From: Halopenitus sp041821145
Lineage (GTDB): Archaea; Halobacteriota; Halobacteria; Halobacteriales; Haloferacaceae
Assembly: GCF_041821145.1 (NCBI RefSeq)
Contig: NZ_JBGUBC010000009.1
Location: forward strand, 62,001 to 126,000
Direction: 5' to 3'
DNA length: 64,000 nucleotides
The position numbers and the translations under genes are program-made. The notes under the pieces were generated by a model, which saw only the letters and a list, made by a program, of their open reading frames with translations, did not search any database and was not told the origin of the DNA. Shown here in pieces: positions 56,488 to 64,000 of the stretch. Numbering within the stretch: position 1 is the first letter of the stretch; each line of letters begins with the position of its first letter.

Positions 56488-56601
56488 TGAGACTGGACTC
56501 GTGGCCGAGCAGTTCGAGGGTAACCGCTGATGCATCCAGCAACTCAGCAAGGAATACTCTGGAAGTGCACCAAATTCCCTACCGTGATGGTGCCCGAGCG
56601 G

Positions 56602-57051
56602 TTACAGGAGTGTGTCGAGGCTTGATCGACCGGGAGAGACCTCGACAGCAAGCACTTCGGGTGTCTCACAATCGACGGCCGCCCAGATGCAGTGCTCGCT
56701 GCCGTCGATCTCGGGTTTCGTCTCGTCGACGGCCACTTCGTGGCGCTCCCGGCAGTCCGGCTCGAACAAATGCTTCAGCCGATGTGACCACTTTCTGATC
56801 ACCTCATATGACCGCTCGACGAACGATTCGATCCGTCGGTACGAGAGGCCAGCATGGTACAGAAACGCCGCGAGAAGACGCCGCTTCGTCGGCGTGTCCT
56901 CGCGTGAAAACACGTCCTGCTGGCGTGCCTTCTCAACCAGGCGGTCGAGCATCCTTAACTCACCACCGTACCCTTGCTCGGCCGCTTCCTTCACGCTACG
57001 GTTGACACCCTTATCCGTTCGCTGGCGAACCCTTATGGTGGACGTCGCCAA
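56602..57051 (-). pseudogene. IS6-type transposase remnant
   Basis: A 149-residue frame without an ATG start. It carries the N-terminal part of a haloarchaeal IS6-like transposase: RRLLAAFLYHAGLSYRRIES and SYEVIRKWSHRLKHLF, then the first catalytic Asp in VAVDETKPEIDGSEHCIWAA and LAVEVSPGRSSLDTLL before a stop. The second Asp and the Glu of the DDE triad are missing, so it is cut off at the 3' end by deletion. No terminal inverted repeats were seen. It sits 15 bases before the dehydrogenase gene. Confidence 0.75.
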
Positions 57052-57065
57052 CGAACTACTCGAAT

Positions 57066-58004
57066 ATGATACGGACCGTCACGATCGTCGGCGCGGGCGA
57101 CATGGGGAGCGGGTTCGCGGTTCACTTCGCCCGCCACGACCTCGATGTGACGCTCGTCGACCACCGTGAGTCGAACCTGCGAGAAGCCGACGAACGAATA
57201 CGGGAAGCTGTCGCCGGGCTCGCTTCCCGCGGGGTCACCGACCGATCGCCGGATGCCGTCAGCGAGGCCGTCTCCTCGAATACCGACCTTCGATCCGGCG
57301 TCGCCGATGCGGATCTCGTCCTCGAGACGGTGCCGGAGGATCTCGCGATCAAACACGACGTCTTCCCGACGATCGCCGACGCCGCGCCTGCGGAGGCGAT
57401 CCTGGCATCGAACACCTCGGGGATCCCGATCACCGACATCGCCGAGGCGGTTCCCGACGACGCGGAGCGCGTCGTCGGCTGTCACTGGTGGTACCCGCCT
57501 TACCTGCTCGAACCGGTCGAGGTGGTCCGCGGGGCGGAGACCTCCGATCGCACCATGGAGCGAACGCAGGAGTTCCTCAAGTCGGTCGATAGGCGCCCGA
57601 TCGTCGTCGAGCGCGACGTACCGGGCTTCGTCTGGAATCGGATACAGAACGCGGTCGTTCGGGAGTGTCTGCACCTTCTCGAGGAGGACGTCGCCTCGGC
57701 GGCCGACATCAACGCCGCGATCCGGGACGGGTACGCCCGCCGAACATCGGTTATCGGGCCGCTCGAGACGATCGACGTCGCCGGCGTCGACCTCTTCGAG
57801 ACGGTCGCCTCGGATCTGTATCCACATTTGTGTAGCGACGAGGAGGTACAGGACGTCTTCGGCGACCTGCTCTCGGGGGGTCGGACCGGGATCGATGCCG
57901 GTCACGGCTTCTTCGAATATGACGAGGCGCCCGAGGCGATCCGCAGCCGCCGGGACGACCATCTCGCGGCACTCGAGAATTGTTTCGACGACTTCGAGGA
58001 GTGA
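57066..58004 (+). CDS. 3-hydroxyacyl-CoA dehydrogenase family protein
   Basis: The product is 312 residues. The NAD site is VTIVGAGDMGSGFAVHFA with the discriminating Asp in VTLVDHRE. The catalytic segment is ASNTSGIPITDIAEAV followed by HWWYPPYLLEPVEVVRG in place of the usual His-Phe-Phe-Asn-Pro-Pro, and then VVVERDVPGFVWNRIQNAVV. The change at the substrate pocket is like that of relatives acting on hydroxy acids other than fatty acyl-CoA, such as L-gulonate dehydrogenase. In this cluster of sugar-acid enzymes a hydroxyacid substrate is more likely than a fatty acyl-CoA. Confidence 0.83.
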   Translation: MIRTVTIVGAGDMGSGFAVHFARHDLDVTLVDHRESNLREADERIREAVAGLASRGVTDRSPDAVSEAVSSNTDLRSGVADADLVLETVPEDLAIKHDVFPTIADAAPAEAILASNTSGIPITDIAEAVPDDAERVVGCHWWYPPYLLEPVEVVRGAETSDRTMERTQEFLKSVDRRPIVVERDVPGFVWNRIQNAVVRECLHLLEEDVASAADINAAIRDGYARRTSVIGPLETIDVAGVDLFETVASDLYPHLCSDEEVQDVFGDLLSGGRTGIDAGHGFFEYDEAPEAIRSRRDDHLAALENCFDDFEE

Positions 58005-58154
58005 GGTGGACGGAGCGAATAGGACGAACGGAGACGAGGAGACGAACGAAAGCGGACGGGACGAGAATGGGACGGACGGAGGGGGCGGAGGTGAGCGGGA
58101 CAAACGGGGCCGGACGGAGGCGAACGGAGACGTCTCCCGGTCAGAGATTCTATC

Positions 58155-59387
58155 TCAGTGTTTTCGGTGTTTCTCGACTTCGTCCCAGTCCAGTTCGATC
58201 CCGAGTCCCGGCTTGTCGGGGACCTCGATTCGGCCATCCTGGATGAGAGGTTCATCGCGGACGATCAGGTCGTCCCACCAGGGAACGTCACGCGCGTGGA
58301 ACTCGAGCGCCAGGAAGTTCGAGACGGAGGCGCCGACGTGAACGCCCGCCATCGTCGCGACCGGGCTACCGATGTTGTGCGGGGTCAACGCACAGTATCG
58401 GGTGTCGGCTAGATCCGCGATCTTCTTCGATTCCGCGATTCCGCCCGTCTTGGGAACGTCGGGGGCGACGAAGTCGATGGCACCCGTCTCGAGGAGGTCA
58501 CGGAATCCATGGCGACCATACCGGTTCTCGCCGGTCAGGATCGGCACGTCAACGCTCTCCGCCAGTTGTGCCATCGCCTCGGTGTTCTCCGGCGGCAGCG
58601 GGTCCTCGATCCAGATCGGACCGTAAGGCTCGACGACCTCACAGAGCCGTTTGGCCGACTCGGGAGCGAAGTTCCAGTGGAGATCGAAGGCATACTCCGC
58701 CTCGTCGCCGACCTCCTCCGCGACCGCTTCGACGAGCTGGCGTTTGTGTTCGATCTCCGGATCGGTGAGGTGTCTCGACTCCGTCTGGATCTCGCGTCCG
58801 GAGGGAACGTCGAGGTCGAATTTGATCAGGTCGTAGCCCTCATCGAGGGCGGCCCTCGCCTCCTCGGCGTAGGCCTCGGGACGGTAGGTCGCACGCGATT
58901 GCCCCTCGAGTGCCGCGTCGATCATCGACTCGCCGGCGTGGCAGTCGGCGTAGATCCGGATCTCCTCGCGCATCTTCCCGCCGAGGAGCTGATAGACTGG
59001 TTGATCGAGCACTTTGCCGGCGATGTCCCACAGCGCGAGCTCGACGCCACTTATCGCGATCGTCGCAATTCCTTCCTGGGAGCCCCGTCCCGAGAGGCTC
59101 TCGCGCATGAGATGATAGAGTCGCTCCACGTCGAGCGGGTTCTCGTCGGCGAGTACGGGTTGGAGGTAGTCAGTGATGATCTCGTGAACGCCCGGCGCGG
59201 GGTAGGCCTCGCCGATCCCCGTCACTCCGGCGTCGGTCTCGATCGTGACGATCGTCCACGGGAAGTTCCCGTCGATCACCACCGTCTCGAGATCCGTTAT
59301 TGCCGGCGTGTCCGTGGTCCGATCGGGCGTCTCGTCGTAATCACCCCACATCGTGGTTGCGAGTTTCCTCGCGAAATCCTCGTACAT
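58155..59387 (-). CDS. Enolase-superfamily sugar-acid dehydratase (gluconate/xylonate dehydratase-like)
   Basis: The product is 410 residues from ATG 59387; TAATATAT at 59414-59421 is about 30 bases upstream. The capping domain contains VVIDGNFPWTIVTIETDAGV and TGIGEAYPAPGVHEIITDYL. The barrel shows metal ligands in YAFDLHWNFAPESAKRL, PIWIEDPLPPENTEAMAQL and ILTGENRYGRHGFRDLL, a base in DLIKFDLDVPSG and the C-terminal TPHNIGSPVATMAGVHVGA. These match the haloarchaeal gluconate and xylonate dehydratases as I remember them. It removes water from a C5 or C6 aldonic acid to the 2-keto-3-deoxy acid. Divergent from the UxuA-like gene. Confidence 0.85.
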   Translation of the reverse strand: MYEDFARKLATTMWGDYDETPDRTTDTPAITDLETVVIDGNFPWTIVTIETDAGVTGIGEAYPAPGVHEIITDYLQPVLADENPLDVERLYHLMRESLSGRGSQEGIATIAISGVELALWDIAGKVLDQPVYQLLGGKMREEIRIYADCHAGESMIDAALEGQSRATYRPEAYAEEARAALDEGYDLIKFDLDVPSGREIQTESRHLTDPEIEHKRQLVEAVAEEVGDEAEYAFDLHWNFAPESAKRLCEVVEPYGPIWIEDPLPPENTEAMAQLAESVDVPILTGENRYGRHGFRDLLETGAIDFVAPDVPKTGGIAESKKIADLADTRYCALTPHNIGSPVATMAGVHVGASVSNFLALEFHARDVPWWDDLIVRDEPLIQDGRIEVPDKPGLGIELDWDEVEKHRKH

Positions 59388-59494
59388 AGTGCGTGAGCCG
59401 CGTTGTGATGCCACATATATTAATCACCACGATCTGCCGCTCACCGCCGATCTGGATCGCTGGTTCTATATGGATTCTCGGGGGACGCCCGGAC

Positions 59495-60547
59495 ATGAGG
59501 GAACGAGACGGCGCGGTGCGCGTGGGATTTCGAACGAACACGCTCTCGGACGAGCGGTTGCAGTATATCCGCCAACTCGGGGTGACGGACGTCTTCATTA
59601 ATCCGACCGAACCGGAAGGGGGAACCGGCGGGGACATCTTCGTCGACGAAAGCGATCGGACGGAGACCGATCGGCGGCTTCCGCTCGCTCCCGACGAGGT
59701 CCCTTCCGTCGAGTATCTCCAGTCACTCGTAAACGCCTGTGGAGACCACGGCATCGATCTCGCCGGCATTCACACGCTGGGGTACAACTGCTATGGCGAC
59801 ATCAAGTTCGATCGTGAGGGGCGCAACGAACAGATCGCCGCGATCAAGCAACTCCTCCGCAACATGGGCGAGGCGGGCCTTCCCATCCTCGGGTACCAGT
59901 GGAACCCCCGCGGAGTCGTACCGATGCGGACCGGAACGGTTCCGGTCCGCGGCGATGCGGAGGCGACTAGCTTCGATCTCGATGCGGTCGAGAACGCCGG
60001 CGATCCGGCCCTCGATCGCGAATACACGGAGGCGGAACTGTGGGAGAACTACGAGCGGTTCCTCCAGGAGGTTCTCCCGGTCGCCGAGGAAGCCGGCGTG
60101 ACCCTCGCGTTACACCCGATCGACCCGCCGAACATCGAGTCGATCGGCGGCATTCCGCGGCTGTTCCGGAACGTCGAGAGCTTCCGACGGGCGATGGAGG
60201 CGGTTCCAAGCGACAACCACGGACTGAAGCTGTGTCTCGGCTGCTTCTCGGAGATGGGCGTCGACGTGACGGACGTGGTTCGTGAGTTCGGCGAGCGCGG
60301 CGACATCACCTTCGTCCACTTTCGCGACGTCGAGGGGACCGCCGAGTCGTTCAACGAGACGTTCGTCGACTGCGGCAACTACGACGAACTCGAAATCATG
60401 CGGACCCTGATCGACACCGGCTTCGAGGGTATCGTCATCCCCGATCACGTTCCGACGGTGCGTGACGACACGGACTGGGGGCACCGCGGACGCGGCTTCA
60501 CGGCCGGGTATCTTCGCGGACTCACGCGGGTCGCAAGTGAACGGTGA
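59495..60547 (+). CDS. uxuA: Mannonate dehydratase-like protein (UxuA)
   Basis: The product is 350 residues from ATG 59495; the TATA-like TCTATATGG at 59465-59473 puts the start about 26 bases downstream. UxuA motifs: GIDLAGIHTLGYNCYGDIKF, GLPILGYQWNPRGVVPMRTG, then LALHPIDPPNIESIGGIPRL, LCLGCFSEMG, FVHFRDVEGTAESFNETFVD and IPDHVP near the C terminus. The metal-binding His, Cys, His and Asp positions are kept. It dehydrates D-mannonate to 2-keto-3-deoxygluconate, so the cluster may use hexuronic acids. An alternative is a related dehydratase of another acid. Confidence 0.85.
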   Translation: MRERDGAVRVGFRTNTLSDERLQYIRQLGVTDVFINPTEPEGGTGGDIFVDESDRTETDRRLPLAPDEVPSVEYLQSLVNACGDHGIDLAGIHTLGYNCYGDIKFDREGRNEQIAAIKQLLRNMGEAGLPILGYQWNPRGVVPMRTGTVPVRGDAEATSFDLDAVENAGDPALDREYTEAELWENYERFLQEVLPVAEEAGVTLALHPIDPPNIESIGGIPRLFRNVESFRRAMEAVPSDNHGLKLCLGCFSEMGVDVTDVVREFGERGDITFVHFRDVEGTAESFNETFVDCGNYDELEIMRTLIDTGFEGIVIPDHVPTVRDDTDWGHRGRGFTAGYLRGLTRVASER

Positions 60548-60597
60548 TTCGCTGGCCGTGGACGAGCGGTGATTCGCTAGCCGTGGACACTCGGTGA

Positions 60598-61839
60598 CTA
60601 TTCGTCGTAAATGAACTCGGTCCAGGCGCCTTCCGTGGGCGGATACTCGTCGATCACGTCGAGATCGACGGTCACGCCGAGACCGGGACCGTCAGGCACG
60701 CTCAAGGTACCATCCTCGATGTCGACCGTCTCCTCGATGACGTCGAAGGCCAACTCGAAGGGATACATCCCCGGATCATCGGGATGGTCGAGGGCAGGAT
60801 CGTCCTCGAAGACGGGGTACTCGAGGAGCCGGACCTCGGGTGCCGCCGCCACGAGGTGAGCGTTCGCGATCAGCCCGAGCCACGTCCCGAAGTTGTGGGG
60901 GACGAACTCGATATCCCGGCCCTGACAGTATTCGATCGCCTCCGCACACCCGGTGTATCCACGGTGATGACGAACGTCGCCCTGGAGGAACTCCACGGCG
61001 CCCGTCTCCGCGAGGGAGATGAGGCCGGCCGGCGACGACTCGCTTTCGCCGCCCGCGAGTGCGACGCCGCGGTCGGCCAACTCGACGTAGCCGTCGTAAT
61101 CGTCGGGTGCGACTGGTTCCTCGACCCAGAAGGCGTCGCGTTCGCCGGCGTGCTCGACGATCTCCGCTCTGGTCTCCGCGTCGTAGACCTCGTCGTCGAG
61201 CTTCCACCAGGTGTGTGCGTCGATCATGACCTCCGTCTGCTCGACCGTCTCGGCGAGGAGGTCGATCGTTCGGACGTCCTCATCCGGGCCGATTCCCGGA
61301 CGGTACTTGTAGCCGAAAAAGCCGAGTTCGTCGACGATCCGCGCCTGATCGGCGTAGCCCTCGGGATCCATGTACATCCCGCCGCTGGCGTACATGGGGA
61401 GATCGTTCGTGGGTTCCGTGTCGTACTCGGCACACAGCAGTTCGTAGATCGGGACGCCGGCCCGCTTTCCGCGCAAGTCGTACAGCGCGACGTCGATCGC
61501 GGACGCCGCCTCGTGTCGGACTCGCTCCGGGAGATCCGTCGCGTCGATGAGTTCGTGGGCGTCCGTCACCTGCTCCAGCGTCTCCCCCTCCAGAGCGTCC
61601 GCGACGGCTCCCTCGACGAGGTCGGCAAAGGTCGCCTGCGAGTCGCCCTCGAAATACTCGCGCATCGCGGAGCTACTCGCGCCTGCGGGGGCGAATCCGA
61701 TCTCGCCGTCCGCGGTCTCGACGGTGACGAGCACGACGTCCCGTTTCAGCAAGCGACGGCGGCCGCCGTAAAACGATCGCGACTGTACCGGTTCGATCGG
61801 CGACGAGAGGGCGTAGCCTCGGACCTCCGTAATTCGCAT
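60598..61839 (-). CDS. Mandelate racemase/muconate lactonizing enzyme family protein
   Basis: The product is 413 residues from ATG 61839 (MRITEVRGYALSSPIEPVQS), with TATA-like GTTTTATG at 61866-61873. Metal ligands are in VMIDAHTWWKLDDEV, DAFWVEEPVAPDDYDGYVEL and ALAGGESESSPAGLISLAET, a Lys lies in FFGYKYRPGIGPDEDVRTID and the C-terminal His is in FVPHNFGTWLGLIANAHLVA. It is only distantly similar to the other dehydratase here and should act on a different acid. The gene is convergent with uxuA (51 bases between stops) and divergent from the LarA-like gene. Confidence 0.83.
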   Translation of the reverse strand: MRITEVRGYALSSPIEPVQSRSFYGGRRRLLKRDVVLVTVETADGEIGFAPAGASSSAMREYFEGDSQATFADLVEGAVADALEGETLEQVTDAHELIDATDLPERVRHEAASAIDVALYDLRGKRAGVPIYELLCAEYDTEPTNDLPMYASGGMYMDPEGYADQARIVDELGFFGYKYRPGIGPDEDVRTIDLLAETVEQTEVMIDAHTWWKLDDEVYDAETRAEIVEHAGERDAFWVEEPVAPDDYDGYVELADRGVALAGGESESSPAGLISLAETGAVEFLQGDVRHHRGYTGCAEAIEYCQGRDIEFVPHNFGTWLGLIANAHLVAAAPEVRLLEYPVFEDDPALDHPDDPGMYPFELAFDVIEETVDIEDGTLSVPDGPGLGVTVDLDVIDEYPPTEGAWTEFIYDE

Positions 61840-61950
61840 ATCGAGACCGATCTCTGGGGGGAACATAAAACCAGAGGACATTGACGTCGAACGAGCGGGA
61901 TCGCGATCGCCACGCGACGAGTTTAAGACTCGTCTGTGAGACGATCACGC

Positions 61951-63366
61951 ATGACCGACGTGACGGATTCGGATCGAGGTGACGGAACGCACTCGGGTCG
62001 AGGTGACGGAGAGGGAGACCGAAACGACGTCGACGACCGCGTGGTCCCCGAGGAGACGATCGTTGCGGCCTGTGGCGATCGCGAACTCCCGGCTCTGGGC
62101 GTGATAGAGCAGGTGTGGCAAACCGACCCGATACCCGAGGAAGCGATCGAGGGGCGGGCCTGGTCCGCAGTTCAGGATCTACCGTTCGCGGACGTGCCGG
62201 AGGGCGGGGAGGTCGCGGTCGGGGTCGGCAGCCGGGGGATCGCAAACCTCGCCGCGATCGTCCGGGGAGTCGTCGAGGGCGTTCGCGACCGCGGCTACGA
62301 GCCGTTCGTGTTTCCGGCGATGGGCAGCCACGGCGGCGCGACCGCCGAGGGCCAACGCGAGGTGCTCGCGACCTACGACGTCACCGAGGAGACGATCGGC
62401 TGTGAGATCCGGTCGTCGATGGCAGTCGAGGAGGTCGGCCGAACGGCCGACCGTGACGTTCCGGTTTACGCCGATGCCAACGCCGTGGCCGCCGATGCGA
62501 TCCTTCCCGTGAATCGGATCAAACCCCACACGATGTTCGCCGGCGACGTCGAAAGCGGTCTCTCGAAGATGCTCGTTATCGGCATGGGCAAACAGACGGG
62601 GGCAAAGACCGCCCACGAGTGGGCACTCGACTGGAGCTTCCGCAACATGATCCCGGAGATCACCGAGCGACTTCTCGAGGAACTCCCCGTCGTCGGCGGC
62701 GTCGCGATCCTGGAGGACCAACGCGATCGGACGACGACCATCGAGGGCGTTCCGGCGTCCGGTTTCCTTGACCGCGAGGCGGAGCTTCTGGAGACCGCCT
62801 ACGAGCTATTGCCGACGCTCCCCTTCGAGGACCTCGACGTAGTCGTCTTCGACCGGATGGGCAAGGAGATAAGCGGGTCCGGAATGGATACGAACGTCAC
62901 CGGTCGCCTGTTAGCGTTCAACGAACCGTCCCCCGAGATGCCGGAGATCCGTCGGATATACGCGCGATCACTCACGCAAGCGTCCCACGGGAACGCCTCC
63001 GGCGTCGGACAGGCCGAATTCATCCACCGGGATCTGCTCGCCGACCTCGACGTCGAGGACACCGCGATCAACGCCCTGACCTCCGGAAGCATGGAGAACG
63101 CACGGATCCCGACTACCGTCGAGACCGATCGGGCTGGAATACTCGCCTGTCTCTCGACGATCGGAGTTCGGGATACCGGGGAACTGCGCGTGGTTCGGGC
63201 GACCGACACGATGCATCTCGAATGGTTCTATGCCTCAAGAGCCCTCCTCGAGGCGGCCAGAGCGCGCGAGGACCTGCGCGTGATCGCGGAGCCGGAACCG
63301 ATCGCCTTCGAGGACGGGGACCTCCGAGCGTCCTCACCCACGTCGCCGGACGCACGACCGCGGTGA
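61951..63366 (+). CDS. LarA-like (DUF2088) protein
   Basis: The product is 471 residues from ATG 61951. An Asp/Gly-rich N-terminal tail (about 25 residues) precedes a DUF2088-type region: VAVGVGSRGIANLAAIVRGV, PFVFPAMGSHGGATAEGQRE, ADAILPVNRIKPHTMFAGDV, ESGLSKMLVIGMGKQTGAKT. The His in SHGGA and the KPHT motif match the region around the cofactor site of lactate racemase LarA. LarA uses a nickel pincer nucleotide cofactor; whether this homologue does is not known from sequence. Given its neighbours it may racemise or epimerise a sugar acid. Confidence 0.78.
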   Translation: MTDVTDSDRGDGTHSGRGDGEGDRNDVDDRVVPEETIVAACGDRELPALGVIEQVWQTDPIPEEAIEGRAWSAVQDLPFADVPEGGEVAVGVGSRGIANLAAIVRGVVEGVRDRGYEPFVFPAMGSHGGATAEGQREVLATYDVTEETIGCEIRSSMAVEEVGRTADRDVPVYADANAVAADAILPVNRIKPHTMFAGDVESGLSKMLVIGMGKQTGAKTAHEWALDWSFRNMIPEITERLLEELPVVGGVAILEDQRDRTTTIEGVPASGFLDREAELLETAYELLPTLPFEDLDVVVFDRMGKEISGSGMDTNVTGRLLAFNEPSPEMPEIRRIYARSLTQASHGNASGVGQAEFIHRDLLADLDVEDTAINALTSGSMENARIPTTVETDRAGILACLSTIGVRDTGELRVVRATDTMHLEWFYASRALLEAARAREDLRVIAEPEPIAFEDGDLRASSPTSPDARPR

Positions 63367-63399
63367 ACGCGCCAGACCGGAGACACGACCGCGTTCCAT

Positions 63400-64000
63400 T
63401 CAGACGATCCGATTTTTCATCGGCTCGCCCGCGACTCGACGATCGTAGTTCTCGAGGAACAGGTCGACGAAACGGTCGACAAACGCATCGGATCGCCCGC
63501 CGACGTGCGGTGTGACGATCACGTCCTCCAGATCCCAGAGGGGATCCGACCGTGGAAGCGGCTCCTCCGCGAAAACGTCCAGTCCCGCCCCCGCGATCCG
63601 GTCGTTCTCGATCGCCTCGATCAACGCCGTCCGATCGACGACCGGGCCGCGGGCGACGTTCACCAGTATCGCCGAGTCGGGCAGCCGCTCGAAGGTCGAT
63701 CGATCGACGAGGCCGCGGGTTCGTTCCGTCAGCGGAACGGTGAGTACAAGCACGTCCGTCTCCGGGATCACCGACTCGAGTTCCTCCGGTGGGAATATCC
63801 GTTCTGCGGAGAGAACGCCGCCGTCAGTCTCCGGCGTTCGTTTCGTCCCGTACACGTCCATCCCGAACCCGATCGCGCGGCGAGCGACCGATTTGCCGAC
63901 GTCGCCGAGTCCGACGATCGTCATCGTTCGGTCCTTGAGATCGATGAGATCGCTGCCACGGGACCGGTTCCATTCCCGTCGTCGTTGGTCGTCGACGAAG
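63400..64000 (-). CDS. D-2-hydroxyacid dehydrogenase, partial
   Basis: The frame runs off the right edge, leaving about the last 200 residues. The NAD-binding domain has DLKDRTMTIVGLGDVGKSVA with the GxGxxG pattern, then ILVNVARGPVVDRTALIEAI (catalytic Arg), AGLDVFAEEPLPRSDPLWDL (Glu) and VIVTPHVGGRSDAFVDRFVD (His). This is the D-isomer-specific hydroxyacid family (glycerate, lactate, phosphoglycerate, formate). Position in the sugar-acid cluster suggests glyoxylate/hydroxypyruvate reductase-type activity. Shorter frames begin at 63924, but the reading clearly continues upstream of that ATG. Confidence 0.88.
   Translation of the reverse strand, partial: FVDDQRRREWNRSRGSDLIDLKDRTMTIVGLGDVGKSVARRAIGFGMDVYGTKRTPETDGGVLSAERIFPPEELESVIPETDVLVLTVPLTERTRGLVDRSTFERLPDSAILVNVARGPVVDRTALIEAIENDRIAGAGLDVFAEEPLPRSDPLWDLEDVIVTPHVGGRSDAFVDRFVDLFLENYDRRVAGEPMKNRIV

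Overview
The window is from an extremely halophilic archaeon (class Halobacteria). The evidence is a GC-rich chromosome with acidic proteins, a truncated archaeal TFB gene at the left edge, transcription factor S, archaeal NAC, a GHMP-type (archaeal) shikimate kinase, twin-arginine secreted copper proteins, halocyanin and TATA-box promoters with little or no leader. I could not fix the genus. No rRNA, tRNA or CRISPR array was recognised.

Layout. (1) 1-16147 is ordinary chromosome: tfb, an M24 peptidase, two MFS transporters, an enoyl-CoA hydratase, a CBS protein, a hydantoinase A/B reading frame that looks like two genes joined at a G8 tract, tfs, a tRNA methyltransferase overlapping NAC, methylmalonyl-CoA mutase, shikimate kinase and chorismate mutase. 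(2) 16116-46722 is, as I read it, one integrated mobile element of about 30.6 kb. It sits in the 3' end of the chorismate mutase gene. The last codons of that gene occur twice, at 16115-16147 and 46709-46741, sharing an identical 13-bp core. (3) 46743-53600 is chromosomal accessory DNA: a decayed MazEF module, a ZIP transporter plus multicopper oxidase, two small membrane proteins, a regulator, a halocyanin-like protein and a zinc-ribbon protein. (4) 53602-64000 holds a glyoxalase, a ThDP enzyme, a cupin, an IS6-type transposase remnant and a cluster that looks like sugar-acid breakdown: dehydrogenase, two enolase-superfamily dehydratases, UxuA, a LarA-like protein and a hydroxyacid dehydrogenase.

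The element resembles an integrative plasmid or provirus without visible capsid genes. Its left arm has a four-gene integrase operon. Replication functions are a large PrimPol-helicase-OB-wHTH protein, a dyad-rich stretch at 26964-27240 that is a good origin candidate, and a second repeat cluster at 22687-22829. Maintenance functions are ParA with a small partner, a 30-bp-period repeat array that could be the centromere, and VapBC near the right end. Defence is a type IIG-like restriction-methylation protein preceded by an AlbA_2/Schlafen-like protein. Cargo is a phosphate permease, an SLC13 permease, a CadD-like exporter, two universal stress proteins, an MC1 chromosomal protein and several small zinc proteins.

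Several short repeat families (CACCCCTYRTTGTGAGTGG, CGGCTAGCG, GTCACA/TGTGAC tracts) recur inside the element, at both ends of it, which supports reading 16.1-46.7 kb as one unit.
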